From JANQEU01 sp965242805 (GTDB taxonomy: Bacteria > Bacteroidota > Bacteroidia > Cytophagales > Cyclobacteriaceae): a stretch of 64,000 bases of DNA. The stretch covers positions 4,402,001 to 4,466,000 of the forward strand of contig CBDETD010000002.1 in assembly GCA_965242805.1 (NCBI GenBank), given 5' to 3'. Position numbers and translations under genes: made by a program. The notes under the pieces are model-generated. The model ran no database searches. It had not been told where the DNA came from and was given only the letters and a program-made list of their open reading frames with translations. Positions 16,186-25,567 of this stretch are shown piece after piece (within the stretch, counting starts at the first letter, position 1; each line of letters begins with the position of its first letter).

Positions 16186-19100
16186 ATGTCACGTCGTCTT
16201 CACTTGTTCTTTCTGTTAATGCTAACAGGATTATTCCTTTTAGCTCAGGCTCCTCAAGCCTTCAATTTCACTGGATTTGCAAAAGGAAAACGAGGTCATC
16301 CTTTGATCCTTAAAGAAATAACTGTCCAAGTTTCCATTCTGGATGAATCGGAAAATGGACCCATACTCTATCGGGAGATTCATCAAACTCATACCGGGCT
16401 TATTGGAAGGTTCACGGTTAAGATTGGTAGAGGCGATCCGGATCTGGGCTCATTCGCTGACATTGACTGGGGTACCGGCTCCAAATTTTTAGAAGTCGCC
16501 TTAAATAGAGTAGGTAGCGACCTGCTAGTCCAGGGGGTGATTGAGTTGTTATCTGTTCCCTATGCACTTTATGGAGAGGATGCTGATTCGGATCCCACCA
16601 ACGAGATCCAGGATCTTTTACTGGAAGATAATATCTTAATTATTACCGATAATGATGGAGCGACCGCTATTGACCTTACACCTTACCTTGACGATAAAGA
16701 TGAACAGCAGCTTATCATAGATGGATATGAATTGACATTGAGTAACGGGGGTATGGTGATACTACCGGACAGTGCGAATGACGATGATGCAGATCCCCAA
16801 AACGAAATTCAAACCCTTGTGTTGGATGGGACCATAATTACTATCACCGAAGGAAATAGTATTGATCTGGGCGTATTGCAGGATGGTGTAATTGATGATG
16901 ACAGTGATATTACCAATGAATTACAGTTTCTCAGCATAAGTAATGACACTATCTACCTGAGTGGAGGTGGTTTCGTCAAACTTCCTTCCCCTGATGTCCT
17001 GTTGGGGAATATCTATTACGGGGATCAGGATGGTGATGGTTACGGCGATTATTACAAAGGACTATGGCTTCCTGATTACTCCTCTGTGCCCCAGGGCTAT
17101 ACAATACAAACCAATGATTGTGACGATTCTGATCCGGATATCTCCCCCGGAATGGTAGAAATATGTGGGGATGGGATTGATCAAAATTGTGATGGTTTGG
17201 ATCTGCAATGTCCACCGGAGGACGTGGATGATGATGGGGATGGCTTTACCGAAAATCAGGGGGATTGCAATGATTTTGATGTGGCTGTCTATCCCGGCGC
17301 GATAGAGGTTTGTGACAATATAGATAATGATTGCGATGGTTTGATCGATAATAATTGTTCCGTTTCATTCTGCGAAGAGAATGTGGTGAAACTTCTAGAA
17401 TGTGTACAATTGAACTGTCAGGAAGGTGATGTGGCATGTCTCACTTCGGCCTGTTCTGACGAAACTAATGATGTCTTCAATCCCACTTGCCTTGACCTCG
17501 GTTGTGCCTTGCAGTACTTCCAGGATCCCGAGTCATTAGGTATTGATGAAACCTGGACAAATGAGGAAATAGCTGCTTTGGTAGTATCACTCTGTGGCCA
17601 GACAGATGATGATGGTGATGGATTCACTTCTCAACAAGGAGATTGCGACAATCAGGATCCAACGATCTGTCCGGGCGCTTTGGACGTTTGTGGGGACGGC
17701 ATTGATCAAGATTGTAGTGGCCTGGATGCTGTGTGTGGCGATGATGATGGAGATGGCTACAATGAGGACATGGGAGATTGCAACGATACGGATCCTAATA
17801 TTTATCCAGGAGCTGAGGGTATTTGTGGGGACGGGATCGATCAGAATTGCGATGGAGTGGATGAGGAATGTGTATGCGAAGATGGTTTTGAAGATTGTGA
17901 TGGAGATCCATTGAACGGGTGTGAAACTGATGTGATGAATGATCCTCAGAATTGTGTTGCCTGTGGTGTCCCTTGCCCAGAGGGTTATATATGTGTTGAC
18001 GGCGATTGTGTACAGGAAGTATTTGATCTGGATGAAGATGGATATATGTCTGATGTTGATTGCAACGATGAGGACAATACCATTTATCCTGGTGCTGACG
18101 AGATTTGCGGAGATGGTGTGGATCAGGATTGTGATGGGGTAATTGATGAGGAATGTGGTGAACTTCTGGACATCATTTTTGTAATTGATGGTTCCTCAAG
18201 TCTGGATGGTGCAGAATTCCTTGCTGTGAAGAATTTCATCGTGGAATTAGCAACTGGATGGCCATTAGGTCCTCAATTATGGCAGGTCGGAGTAGTGCAA
18301 TACTCAGATAATAGCCAGCTGGAAATTGGATTGACGGGAGACCGGCAATTTTTCGATGGAGCCGTTTCATCCATTACGCAGTTAGGAGGAGGTACTTGTA
18401 TGGGGTGTGGACTTAATGAAGCCACAGATCATTTTGGTGTTTCCAGTCGATCGGATGCTTCGAGATTGGTGATATTTCTAACAGATGGAACCAACACTCA
18501 ACCCGTTGATCCTGAATCTCATTTGTTGGATGCACTATCTTATTCTGATAGTGAAAACGTGGTCCGGATCGCTATCGGTTTAGGGCCACAGATCAATGAA
18601 ATACAATTACTGAATGATATTGCTTCACATCCTGGATTGTTTTACTCAACCGAAACCATTGATCAAACCTCAATGACTGATGCCGCCGAGACCGTCTATT
18701 ATTTGGTAAATCATTTCTATGACCCTGCTTCTGATTGGGATGGAGACGGATTTAATAGATATGCTGGTGATTGTGACGAGACGGATCCAGCTATTTACCC
18801 GGGAGCATCTGAAGTATGTAACGACGATATAGACCAGGATTGTGATGGATTTGATGTTGTTTGTCCACCTGAAGATATCGATGATGATGGAGATGGATAC
18901 TCTGAAAACCAGGGAGACTGTAATGATTTCGACGCTAGTATAAATCCTTTGGCAGAAGAATTATGTGACGGTATTGACAATAACTGTGACGGGATAGTTG
19001 ATGAAGGCCTGGTATATGACGGAGGTCCATATCCCGATGATGCTGGAAAAGTACTTGGTGACCCTTGCGGCACGGGAAATTGTGATTCAGGAGTTGTCAT

Positions 19101-22092
19101 ATGTGGACCTGATGGCGGACTTACATGCTCTACGCTGCAAAATGCCTCAGGGGAGGTTTGTGATGGGACCGACAATAATTGCAATGGTGAAGTTGATGAA
19201 AATGATATCTGCTTTGTTGATTATAGTGGAGAATGGCAGATTTCACCTACCATCGACTACAGTTGTGGTTCTTTGGTCAGTTTCTCGGCATCTACGATGA
19301 CAATATCAAATACTCTTGATGACCAATTGATCATTGATTTCGGGGAACCTCGACCTGGAATCCTGGAAGGTATATTTTGTTCGCGATGCGGGGAGACTGA
19401 CTTTGTAGTCTACAGATATATCTCAGGACTTCCGACTGAGCAATACTCCTTAGCCGGATCTTTTATTGATGACAACATGATGGAAGGTAGTTTAACTGTC
19501 AGTTTGTCCCCAACTGATTGTGACAATCCCCAAAATTTTTCCTTTGTAGCTACCCGGGTACTCCCCGACGACTTTGATCAGGATGGTTTTACAGTTGAAG
19601 AGGGAGATTGCAATGATCAGGATCCTGCCATTAACCCAGCAATGGTAGAAATATGTGGTGATGGGCTTGACAATAATTGTGATGGAGTGGTAGATGAGGG
19701 TTGTGCTAACGAATGTAATCCTGAATGTTCTCCTCACGGCACCTGTAACAATGGTGTATGTGAATGCGCTCCAGGATACACTGGTGATCAGTGTCAGTTT
19801 TCGGAATGTAATCCTGAATGCTCCCCTCATGGAACATGTAACAATGGTATTTGTGAATGTGATTCGGGATTCACTGGCCCTGATTGTTCAACTCCCATTG
19901 ATAATGATGGTGATGGTTTCGGATTCAACGAAGACTGTGATGATAATAATGATAATATATACCCAGGTGCACCTGAGATCTATGGAGATGGTATTGATCA
20001 GGATTGTGATGGAGCGGATAATTTGGCATCGGACTTACCAGTCCCTGACACTCAAGGGTTGATCATATTGACTGAGCTCATGGCAGATCCTGACCTGGTG
20101 GTCGATACGCAAGGTGAATGGTTTGAAGTATACAATACTACCCAATACCCTTTTAATCTATTTGGAGTAGAAATAACTGATAATTCGGGCAGTTTATTTG
20201 TCTCCGATGATCTCGTGATCAATCCGGGCGAGCATTTGGTTTTCTGCAGGAACAGCGATATTAGTTCAAACGGTGGTGTTCCCTGTGATTATCAATATTC
20301 GGGAATTGCGCTTGGCAATAGTGGAGATCAGTTGACGATTACTGTTGGTGGGACTGTGATTTCCAGTTTAACTTATAGTGATAATGACATTGAACGGGGA
20401 AAATCCTTCCAGTTGGACATCAATCAATATGATTCTTTCACACCAGGCGATGTTTCTTTATGGTGTCCATTTCCAGTGGATTCCCCGCCATACAGTACTC
20501 CTGGAGATGCAAATATTTCATGCTTAGGTGGTTCAGAAATTGATATTGATGGAGATGGTTATAGTAGCATTCAGGGTGATTGCAATGAGTCAGATCCAAC
20601 AATTTATCCAGGAGCTCCTGAGATCTGTGGTGATGGCATTGATCAGGATTGTGATGGGACTGATGTGTTATGCGAACCATGTCCACCAGGTACTTATTTG
20701 TCGGAACAAGGGGCTTTTGTCGAGTGCTACTTATGTCCGGCGGGAACTTACAATCCTTCTTATGGATCGACGGAATGTTACACATGTCCCCAGGGGACAA
20801 CATCAATACCAGGATCAACTGAATGCAATCCTATTGATAATGATGGTGATGGGTTTGGAGTGAATGAGGATTGTAACGACAATGATCCAGCCGTCTATCC
20901 AGGGGCAACAGATATTTGTGGGGATGGTATAGATCAGGATTGCAGTGGTGCGGACTTAGCTTGTCCGCTGGATGTTGACGACGATGGTGATGGCCTTACG
21001 GAAAATCAAGGTGATTGTGATGACTCAAACGCCGCTATTTATCCCGGTGCTCCGGAGGTATGTGATGGTGTGGACAACGATTGCGATGGATTGACACTAC
21101 AGGGGGAATTGACAGATAATGATGGGGACGGTTCGTTGGCTTGTTTGGATTGTGACGATCAGGATCCTAATAATTTCCCAGGGAATGCAGAAATATGTGA
21201 TGGCCAGGATAATGACTGCGATGGATCCCTCGGATCATTTGAGGTAGATGCAGATGGAGATGGATATTTGGTATGTGATGATTGTGATGACACCAATTCG
21301 GATGTATTCCCAGGTGCTGCGGAGATTCCTGACGGACTTGACAATGACTGTGACGGGTCGGTAGATGAGGGCTTAGGTGGTCTTTTACCGACAGAATTCG
21401 ATTGGAGGATCGAAATACCCGGATCGATTTCTCCTGTTAAAAATCAAGGTTCTTGCGGCGTTGTCTGGATTTTTGCATCCCTTGGGATGATCGAAGCACG
21501 AGCCAATATTCAAGCAAATCAAAATGGAGATCCCATGCCCTTATATGATCTTTCTGAAAAATATGTGATGTCTTGCTTTAATGATGTAATTAATCCAAAC
21601 TGGACTTGGTGTGGTGGAGGTCATGCCTCAAGTGCTCTTCAGTTTGTAAGGGACTATGGTGTAGTGTTCGAATCATGTTACCAGTATGATATCCAAGCCC
21701 AACCTTGTCCAACAATGTGCCCGGATTCATCTGATCCTATGGACAAATTTAAGATTGAAGGATATTCAACAACCACATTACCCATTGAAGACATTAAAAT
21801 GGAGATTTTTAACAATGGACCAATTGTTTTCTCATTTGATGTGTATGAGGATTTCTACAGTTATTCCTCCGGAGTCTACACTCATTTATCAGGATCCAAA
21901 ATAGGTAGTACGGCAGAAGAGGTAATAGGATGGGGTGTTGAAAGTGGTGTCGAATATTGGTTAATTAAAATGAGCTGGGGGACATCATTTGGAGAGAGTG
22001 GGTACGTGCGAATGGCTGTAAACTCAACTAATTTGAGGTATGAATACATAGCTAGGACTACTGGCAGGTTCTTTATTGAACCGGAATCATAA
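16186..22092 (+). CDS. giant secreted MopE-repeat mosaic protein with vWA and papain-like pseudoprotease domains
   Basis: A 1,968-aa protein with signal peptide (ending LLAQ). Order by approximate residue: beta domain 22-130, nearly identical to its neighbour; polar repeats 135-265; two MopE-type repeats; a Cys-containing insert 392-475; more repeats; a vWA domain 663-845 with MIDAS residues DGSSS from Asp668 and a later FLTDGTN; repeats; an unassigned beta segment 1007-1125; two EGF-like modules 1174-1228; a lamin-tail-like domain 1290-1445; a GCC2/GCC3-like Cys module 1499-1547; repeats; and a C1A-like domain 1737-1960. In total about 14-15 Asp/Cys repeats are present, likely binding Ca2+ or other metal. 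The papain site reads QGSCGVVWIF, so Val1760 replaces the nucleophile, and His and Asn are also lost. Extracellular adhesion or scaffolding is inferred. Confidence 0.88.
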   Translation: MSRRLHLFFLLMLTGLFLLAQAPQAFNFTGFAKGKRGHPLILKEITVQVSILDESENGPILYREIHQTHTGLIGRFTVKIGRGDPDLGSFADIDWGTGSKFLEVALNRVGSDLLVQGVIELLSVPYALYGEDADSDPTNEIQDLLLEDNILIITDNDGATAIDLTPYLDDKDEQQLIIDGYELTLSNGGMVILPDSANDDDADPQNEIQTLVLDGTIITITEGNSIDLGVLQDGVIDDDSDITNELQFLSISNDTIYLSGGGFVKLPSPDVLLGNIYYGDQDGDGYGDYYKGLWLPDYSSVPQGYTIQTNDCDDSDPDISPGMVEICGDGIDQNCDGLDLQCPPEDVDDDGDGFTENQGDCNDFDVAVYPGAIEVCDNIDNDCDGLIDNNCSVSFCEENVVKLLECVQLNCQEGDVACLTSACSDETNDVFNPTCLDLGCALQYFQDPESLGIDETWTNEEIAALVVSLCGQTDDDGDGFTSQQGDCDNQDPTICPGALDVCGDGIDQDCSGLDAVCGDDDGDGYNEDMGDCNDTDPNIYPGAEGICGDGIDQNCDGVDEECVCEDGFEDCDGDPLNGCETDVMNDPQNCVACGVPCPEGYICVDGDCVQEVFDLDEDGYMSDVDCNDEDNTIYPGADEICGDGVDQDCDGVIDEECGELLDIIFVIDGSSSLDGAEFLAVKNFIVELATGWPLGPQLWQVGVVQYSDNSQLEIGLTGDRQFFDGAVSSITQLGGGTCMGCGLNEATDHFGVSSRSDASRLVIFLTDGTNTQPVDPESHLLDALSYSDSENVVRIAIGLGPQINEIQLLNDIASHPGLFYSTETIDQTSMTDAAETVYYLVNHFYDPASDWDGDGFNRYAGDCDETDPAIYPGASEVCNDDIDQDCDGFDVVCPPEDIDDDGDGYSENQGDCNDFDASINPLAEELCDGIDNNCDGIVDEGLVYDGGPYPDDAGKVLGDPCGTGNCDSGVVICGPDGGLTCSTLQNASGEVCDGTDNNCNGEVDENDICFVDYSGEWQISPTIDYSCGSLVSFSASTMTISNTLDDQLIIDFGEPRPGILEGIFCSRCGETDFVVYRYISGLPTEQYSLAGSFIDDNMMEGSLTVSLSPTDCDNPQNFSFVATRVLPDDFDQDGFTVEEGDCNDQDPAINPAMVEICGDGLDNNCDGVVDEGCANECNPECSPHGTCNNGVCECAPGYTGDQCQFSECNPECSPHGTCNNGICECDSGFTGPDCSTPIDNDGDGFGFNEDCDDNNDNIYPGAPEIYGDGIDQDCDGADNLASDLPVPDTQGLIILTELMADPDLVVDTQGEWFEVYNTTQYPFNLFGVEITDNSGSLFVSDDLVINPGEHLVFCRNSDISSNGGVPCDYQYSGIALGNSGDQLTITVGGTVISSLTYSDNDIERGKSFQLDINQYDSFTPGDVSLWCPFPVDSPPYSTPGDANISCLGGSEIDIDGDGYSSIQGDCNESDPTIYPGAPEICGDGIDQDCDGTDVLCEPCPPGTYLSEQGAFVECYLCPAGTYNPSYGSTECYTCPQGTTSIPGSTECNPIDNDGDGFGVNEDCNDNDPAVYPGATDICGDGIDQDCSGADLACPLDVDDDGDGLTENQGDCDDSNAAIYPGAPEVCDGVDNDCDGLTLQGELTDNDGDGSLACLDCDDQDPNNFPGNAEICDGQDNDCDGSLGSFEVDADGDGYLVCDDCDDTNSDVFPGAAEIPDGLDNDCDGSVDEGLGGLLPTEFDWRIEIPGSISPVKNQGSCGVVWIFASLGMIEARANIQANQNGDPMPLYDLSEKYVMSCFNDVINPNWTWCGGGHASSALQFVRDYGVVFESCYQYDIQAQPCPTMCPDSSDPMDKFKIEGYSTTTLPIEDIKMEIFNNGPIVFSFDVYEDFYSYSSGVYTHLSGSKIGSTAEEVIGWGVESGVEYWLIKMSWGTSFGESGYVRMAVNSTNLRYEYIARTTGRFFIEPES

Positions 22093-22163
22093 TTTACCAA
22101 TCTTTGCAAGATGATCTGGGTTGTAATGCGTTACCGCTATTTCGATACTATCGCACACGTCAA

Positions 22164-22183
22164 GGTTCGTGTCGACACGAACC
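22164..22183. repeat. 20-bp perfect palindrome
   Basis: GGTTCGTGTC followed by its exact reverse complement. It lies in the 131-bp gap between convergent genes, 14 bp before a second imperfect hairpin. It may be a protein-binding dyad or part of a two-way termination region. Confidence 0.6.
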
Positions 22184-22196
22184 ACCGCGCAACAAG

Positions 22197-22223
22197 CTGT
22201 CGCGCGTTTAAAACGCGTGACAG
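22197..22223. terminator. convergent-gene hairpin
   Basis: CTGTCGCGCGTTT and AAACGCGTGACAG pair with one G-T wobble and a short A loop. The hairpin touches the stop codon of the - strand phosphodiesterase gene. Neither side has a strong T-run, so termination is likely but not certain. Confidence 0.4.
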
Positions 22224-23441
22224 TTACTTTAGTATACCCTCCAATACTTTCGGATTACTGTCCTCAGTATCAGCTTCTATTCCCAAGAGCATTCCGATCA
22301 ATGGATAGACATGCACATTCTCGAAAGCTTCGATGGATAACCCCTTTTTAATATTCGGTCCCCATGCGTAGAATATACCTCCCATTTCCGGTGTTGAGTA
22401 TGGGTCATATCCATGTGTTCCCCTTATTTGACCCGTGTTGGGAATATCATCAAGTGACCCTCTGGTAAAAACGTAGCCCTGATCTGCGGTCAAAAAAATA
22501 TCCCCTATTCTGGGATGTTTGCTGTACTCCCATTTTGGAGGTGTCTCTTGCTTTAAATAAACTTTGAAATTGTTCTCCTTTGATTTAAGAGTTTGATGGA
22601 TCTTCTGAATTTCTGAAGTGCTCTCTACGTAGATGTGTGAGTGGGTATCTACCGTTTGATGAGTTGTTCCCTTTTCATCCTTCAAAAGGTTTTGAATGGA
22701 AATGAATGATTCTTTAACCTGTTTTATGGGATACATGCCATGGTCAGAAACGACAATGAGATTAATTGGAAGATCGGAACCTTCTATAACTTTTATGATC
22801 ATTCCAAGTAAACGATCCGCCTCCTTTACGGACTGGATGAGTGTCTTTCCTTCCGGTCCGGAATCATGACCTCCGTCATCAACCAGGGAAAAATATAAGG
22901 TTACGAAATTGGGTCTTTCATTTTCATTTAGGTTAAACCACTCTTCGACCTGTTCGATTCGATCATCATTAGCAACTTTCCCATCATATTTGAAGTAGTA
23001 ATCCGGATATCGGCCATCTATTTCCGATTCGGATCCCACCCAAAAGTAGGAGGCTGATTTCATCCCGTATTCTTGCACAAGTTGCCAAAGAGGTTTTCCT
23101 CCGTAAAACACAGGATCCTCCACTAATGTCCGGTTTCGAGTTGAGTACCAGGCATCCATTTCCCTGTCATAAAACCCATTGTCGATTAGCCCATGATTTC
23201 CAGGATACAGCCCTGTCACAATTGTGTAATGGTTTGGAAAGGTTTTGCTAGGAAAAGAAGGGATCAATGACTCCGCAGCGACGCCTTCCCTGGCCAGTTT
23301 CTTAAAGTTCTTCAGATCATGTTTTTCAGCATAATCATGCCTAAATCCATCGAAGGAAACAAGCAGGACATAGGGCTCTGTTGGTTGGCAACTTGCTATT
23401 GAAACAAGCAAAAACAACCAGGAATAAAGATAAAATTTCAA
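22224..23441 (-). CDS. ectonucleotide pyrophosphatase/phosphodiesterase-type lipoprotein
   Basis: A 405-aa member of the alkaline-phosphatase superfamily, NPP group. The lipoprotein signal ends at IASC. Two-metal-site motifs are in order: LLVSFDGFRHDY with Asp31; SKTFPNHYTIVTGLYPGNHG with the nucleophile Thr67; LYFSLVDDGGHDSG; VVSDHGM; and RGTHGYDPYSTPEMG near the C-terminus. It should hydrolyse phosphodiester or pyrophosphate bonds of nucleotides or lipids in the periplasm or at the surface. A 16-bp palindrome lies 42 bp upstream of the ATG, just after the XRE regulator gene on the same strand, suggesting control by that regulator. Confidence 0.9.
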   Translation of the reverse strand: MKFYLYSWLFLLVSIASCQPTEPYVLLVSFDGFRHDYAEKHDLKNFKKLAREGVAAESLIPSFPSKTFPNHYTIVTGLYPGNHGLIDNGFYDREMDAWYSTRNRTLVEDPVFYGGKPLWQLVQEYGMKSASYFWVGSESEIDGRYPDYYFKYDGKVANDDRIEQVEEWFNLNENERPNFVTLYFSLVDDGGHDSGPEGKTLIQSVKEADRLLGMIIKVIEGSDLPINLIVVSDHGMYPIKQVKESFISIQNLLKDEKGTTHQTVDTHSHIYVESTSEIQKIHQTLKSKENNFKVYLKQETPPKWEYSKHPRIGDIFLTADQGYVFTRGSLDDIPNTGQIRGTHGYDPYSTPEMGGIFYAWGPNIKKGLSIEAFENVHVYPLIGMLLGIEADTEDSNPKVLEGILK

Positions 23442-23482
23442 TTTGTGGGTGCTCTAAGGTGATCAATGAAAGCAGTTGTAAT

Positions 23483-23498
23483 TTAAGTGTACACTTAA
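23483..23498. promoter_or_regulatory. 16-bp palindromic operator candidate
   Basis: TTAAGTGT followed by its exact reverse complement. It lies between the XRE regulator stop and the phosphodiesterase start, both - strand. Size and symmetry suit an XRE/Cro-type dimer. No second full copy was seen; a 10-bp palindrome TTTACGTAAA lies at 24318, upstream of the regulator gene. Confidence 0.4.
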
Positions 23499-23505
23499 GA
23501 ATAAA

Positions 23506-24297
23506 TCAAGATTCGCCTTTCAATTTCTTCAATTCTTCTTCTATTCTTAACATACGCTCTTCCATTCGAGTTGGAGGATTGAGAGAGGTGTTGTAAACTG
23601 CTATTGTTTGCCAAAATTCAAGAACATCTTTTTGCTCAATTTCCAGGTCATCGTAGTTGGGGTTATCCGTGTTTAAGACAAGAATATTTTTATTCAATTC
23701 TGATAACCTCCTGGTTAAGATCCTTTCTTTGGTAACCAATACAATGACCTCGTCCAGAGTTTTCTTCAAGTCCTTTATACCAATTTGTTTACATATCAAG
23801 TAATTGCCGTGGATCAATCCCTGTTGCTGATGTTCCATTTCATTTCCCTGCAATTCGAAAACCCTGTAGCTCTCATTTTCCGACACCGGTATCTTTATCT
23901 TTTGCAGTCCTTTGATATAGCTGTTATTGCTGTGGTTAACTATGTAATTCAACTGTTCTGATAATGGAACAAAACCGACATCTTTTCCGATAGTATTTTG
24001 GTCATCTTTGATGCGATGAGCCTTATCCAGTTTTTGATTGAGGAGGTCAAAACTATATATCTCGGATACTGTCAAATTACGGGTCAAAAGTACGTCAATT
24101 GATATTCTAAAATGTTTAGCTATTTGGATGATCGTATCAATCTTAGGCTCTGAACGCCCTTCCTCATAAGCGCCAACACTTGGGCGCGCAAGGTTGAAAA
24201 GCTTCGCAAATTGAGCCTGACTTATTTTTTTAGCCTGACGGATCTTGCGGATGTTATCTCCTACTTTAGAAAAATTTTTGCTAATATTTTGAGCCAT
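23506..24297 (-). CDS. XRE-family regulator with S24-like C-terminal domain
   Basis: Residues about 10-66 form a Cro/C1 helix-turn-helix (ISQAQFAKLFNLARPSVGAYEEGRSEP, shown in parts: ISQAQFAKL, RPSVGAYEEG). The C-terminal half resembles the LexA/CI S24 fold (YRVFELQGNEMEHQQQGLIHG, core FELQGNEM). The position of the self-cleavage serine in GDSM is Glu in GNEM, so autocleavage is not expected. The end (EERMLRIEEELKKLK) looks like a short coiled coil. It is probably a small-ligand or redox-independent repressor acting on itself and the downstream phosphodiesterase gene. It is divergent from the PspA operon with 139 bp between starts, so it could also control that operon. Confidence 0.85.
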   Translation of the reverse strand: MAQNISKNFSKVGDNIRKIRQAKKISQAQFAKLFNLARPSVGAYEEGRSEPKIDTIIQIAKHFRISIDVLLTRNLTVSEIYSFDLLNQKLDKAHRIKDDQNTIGKDVGFVPLSEQLNYIVNHSNNSYIKGLQKIKIPVSENESYRVFELQGNEMEHQQQGLIHGNYLICKQIGIKDLKKTLDEVIVLVTKERILTRRLSELNKNILVLNTDNPNYDDLEIEQKDVLEFWQTIAVYNTSLNPPTRMEERMLRIEEELKKLKGES

Positions 24298-24436
24298 GCT
24301 GTAACTTTTAGCATACCTTTACGTAAATCTACTTAAAAACGAATTAATCATTGTTTAATCAAATGAATATAATGCTTATAACAACGAAGCTTTAGCTAAA
24401 TTCGGATTATAAGTAATAACACAAACTCGCTTTTCA

Positions 24437-24829
24437 ATGGAATCATACTTTCAAAAAGTCAAAGACTACCTACTGGAATTAAATTTTACAATCGTTCAAG
24501 AGGACGAAGAGGATGGGGTATTTGTGGTACAGAACGAGGAAGAAGGGATCGCAAATGTTGTACTCATTATTGCCGATCCTATCTTAATCGTTGAGCAATA
24601 TCTATTTGAGTTGTCAAGTGATTCGGGGGAGGTTTACAAGAAACTTCTCATGAAGAACAGGGACATTATACATGGAGCTTTTGCCCTTGATGAATCAGGA
24701 AAAAAGGTCCTTTTCAGGAACACACATGAGTGTGAGAATCTGGATCTCAACGAGATCGAGGCTACCTTAAACTCTCTGGCATTATTGCTAAGTGAGTACG
24801 CAGAAGAACTTATAGAATTCAGTAAATAA
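24437..24829 (+). CDS. YbjN/type III chaperone-like small acidic protein
   Basis: A 130-aa acidic protein with an alpha/beta layout (YLLELNFTIVQEDEEDG, VFVVQNEEEGIANVVLIIADP, shown in parts: FTIVQEDEEDG, NVVLIIADP) and a C-terminal helix. It resembles the YbjN/CesT-type fold often annotated as Tir chaperone. In E. coli the small gene yjfI precedes the PspA paralog yjfJ, and this gene holds the same place, 13 bp before a PspA gene. It likely helps regulate or chaperone PspA or its membrane partners. It is the first gene of the + strand module; the divergent XRE regulator lies upstream. Confidence 0.6.
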   Translation: MESYFQKVKDYLLELNFTIVQEDEEDGVFVVQNEEEGIANVVLIIADPILIVEQYLFELSSDSGEVYKKLLMKNRDIIHGAFALDESGKKVLFRNTHECENLDLNEIEATLNSLALLLSEYAEELIEFSK

Positions 24830-24842
24830 TAAATTAACGGAC

Positions 24843-25550
24843 ATGGGAATATTTAAACGATTATTTAAGGTTGGAGAGGCAGAAGCTCATTCTGCAATTG
24901 ACAAGATGGAGAATCCAATCAAGATGACGGAACAAGGGATCCGTGATCTCAAGAAGGATCTTGATGCAAGTCTGAAAGCAATGGCAGAGGTGAAGGCGAT
25001 GGCAATTCGGGCGAGGAACGATGTGAAAACCAACAAATCGAAGGCACAGGATTACGAGAATAAGGCAGTACTGTTGCTAAAAAAGGCTCAATCCGGTGAA
25101 TTGGATGGGGGAGAAGCGGATCGATTGGCTGGTGAAGCTTTGACTAAAAAAGAAGAATTTACCAAATCAATGGACCAGGCTAAAACTGAAATGGAACGAT
25201 TTGATGCAAACGTCGCAACGCTGGAGAAAAAGATAAAAAAGTTGCGTGCCGATATCAGTACCTTCGAAAACGAATTGCGTACACTTAAGGCCAGGGTCAA
25301 GGTTAGTGAAGCTACGGCCAAAGTGAATAAACAAATGGCGCAAATCGATTCATCCAGTACGGTATCGATGTTGGAAAGGATGAAGGATAAAGTAGCGCAA
25401 CAAGAAGCTCTTGCGGAAGCCTATGGGGATATCGCCGGAGAATCGAAGTCCCTGGATGATGAAATCGATCAGGCTATTGGAGGTGACGAAAGCGTCAAAG
25501 CAGCTGATGATTTGGCAGCTTTGAAATCGAAGTTGGGAATGGATAAATAG
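24843..25550 (+). CDS. PspA/IM30 family membrane-stress protein
   Basis: A 235-aa, almost wholly alpha-helical, coiled-coil protein. It begins MGIFKRLFKVGEAEAHSAID and continues MENPIKMTEQGIRDLKKDL, the hallmark N-terminus of the PspA/Vipp1/IM30 family. Long heptad-rich helices follow to about residue 190, then an acidic tail. PspA proteins bind stressed membranes and assemble ESCRT-III-like oligomers. Its neighbours (DUF4178, DUF350, aminopropyltransferase) match the yjfIJKLMC-type rather than the pspABC-type context. Thus it is nearer YjfJ in setting than classic PspA, and there is no PspF or PspC here. Confidence 0.93.
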   Translation: MGIFKRLFKVGEAEAHSAIDKMENPIKMTEQGIRDLKKDLDASLKAMAEVKAMAIRARNDVKTNKSKAQDYENKAVLLLKKAQSGELDGGEADRLAGEALTKKEEFTKSMDQAKTEMERFDANVATLEKKIKKLRADISTFENELRTLKARVKVSEATAKVNKQMAQIDSSSTVSMLERMKDKVAQQEALAEAYGDIAGESKSLDDEIDQAIGGDESVKAADDLAALKSKLGMDK

Positions 25551-25567
25551 TCAAAAGGGTGATTGCA

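Noticed and set aside
12218..22092. CRISPR-like array or satellite in the repeat-rich DNA
   Set aside because: The periodicity comes from codons of the Asp/Gly/Cys-rich protein repeats; spacing and sequence vary as protein repeats do, and there are no unique spacers.
22111..22308. Small + strand frame after the second giant protein
   Set aside because: It runs through palindromes into the 3' end of the phosphodiesterase gene and has no protein-like character.
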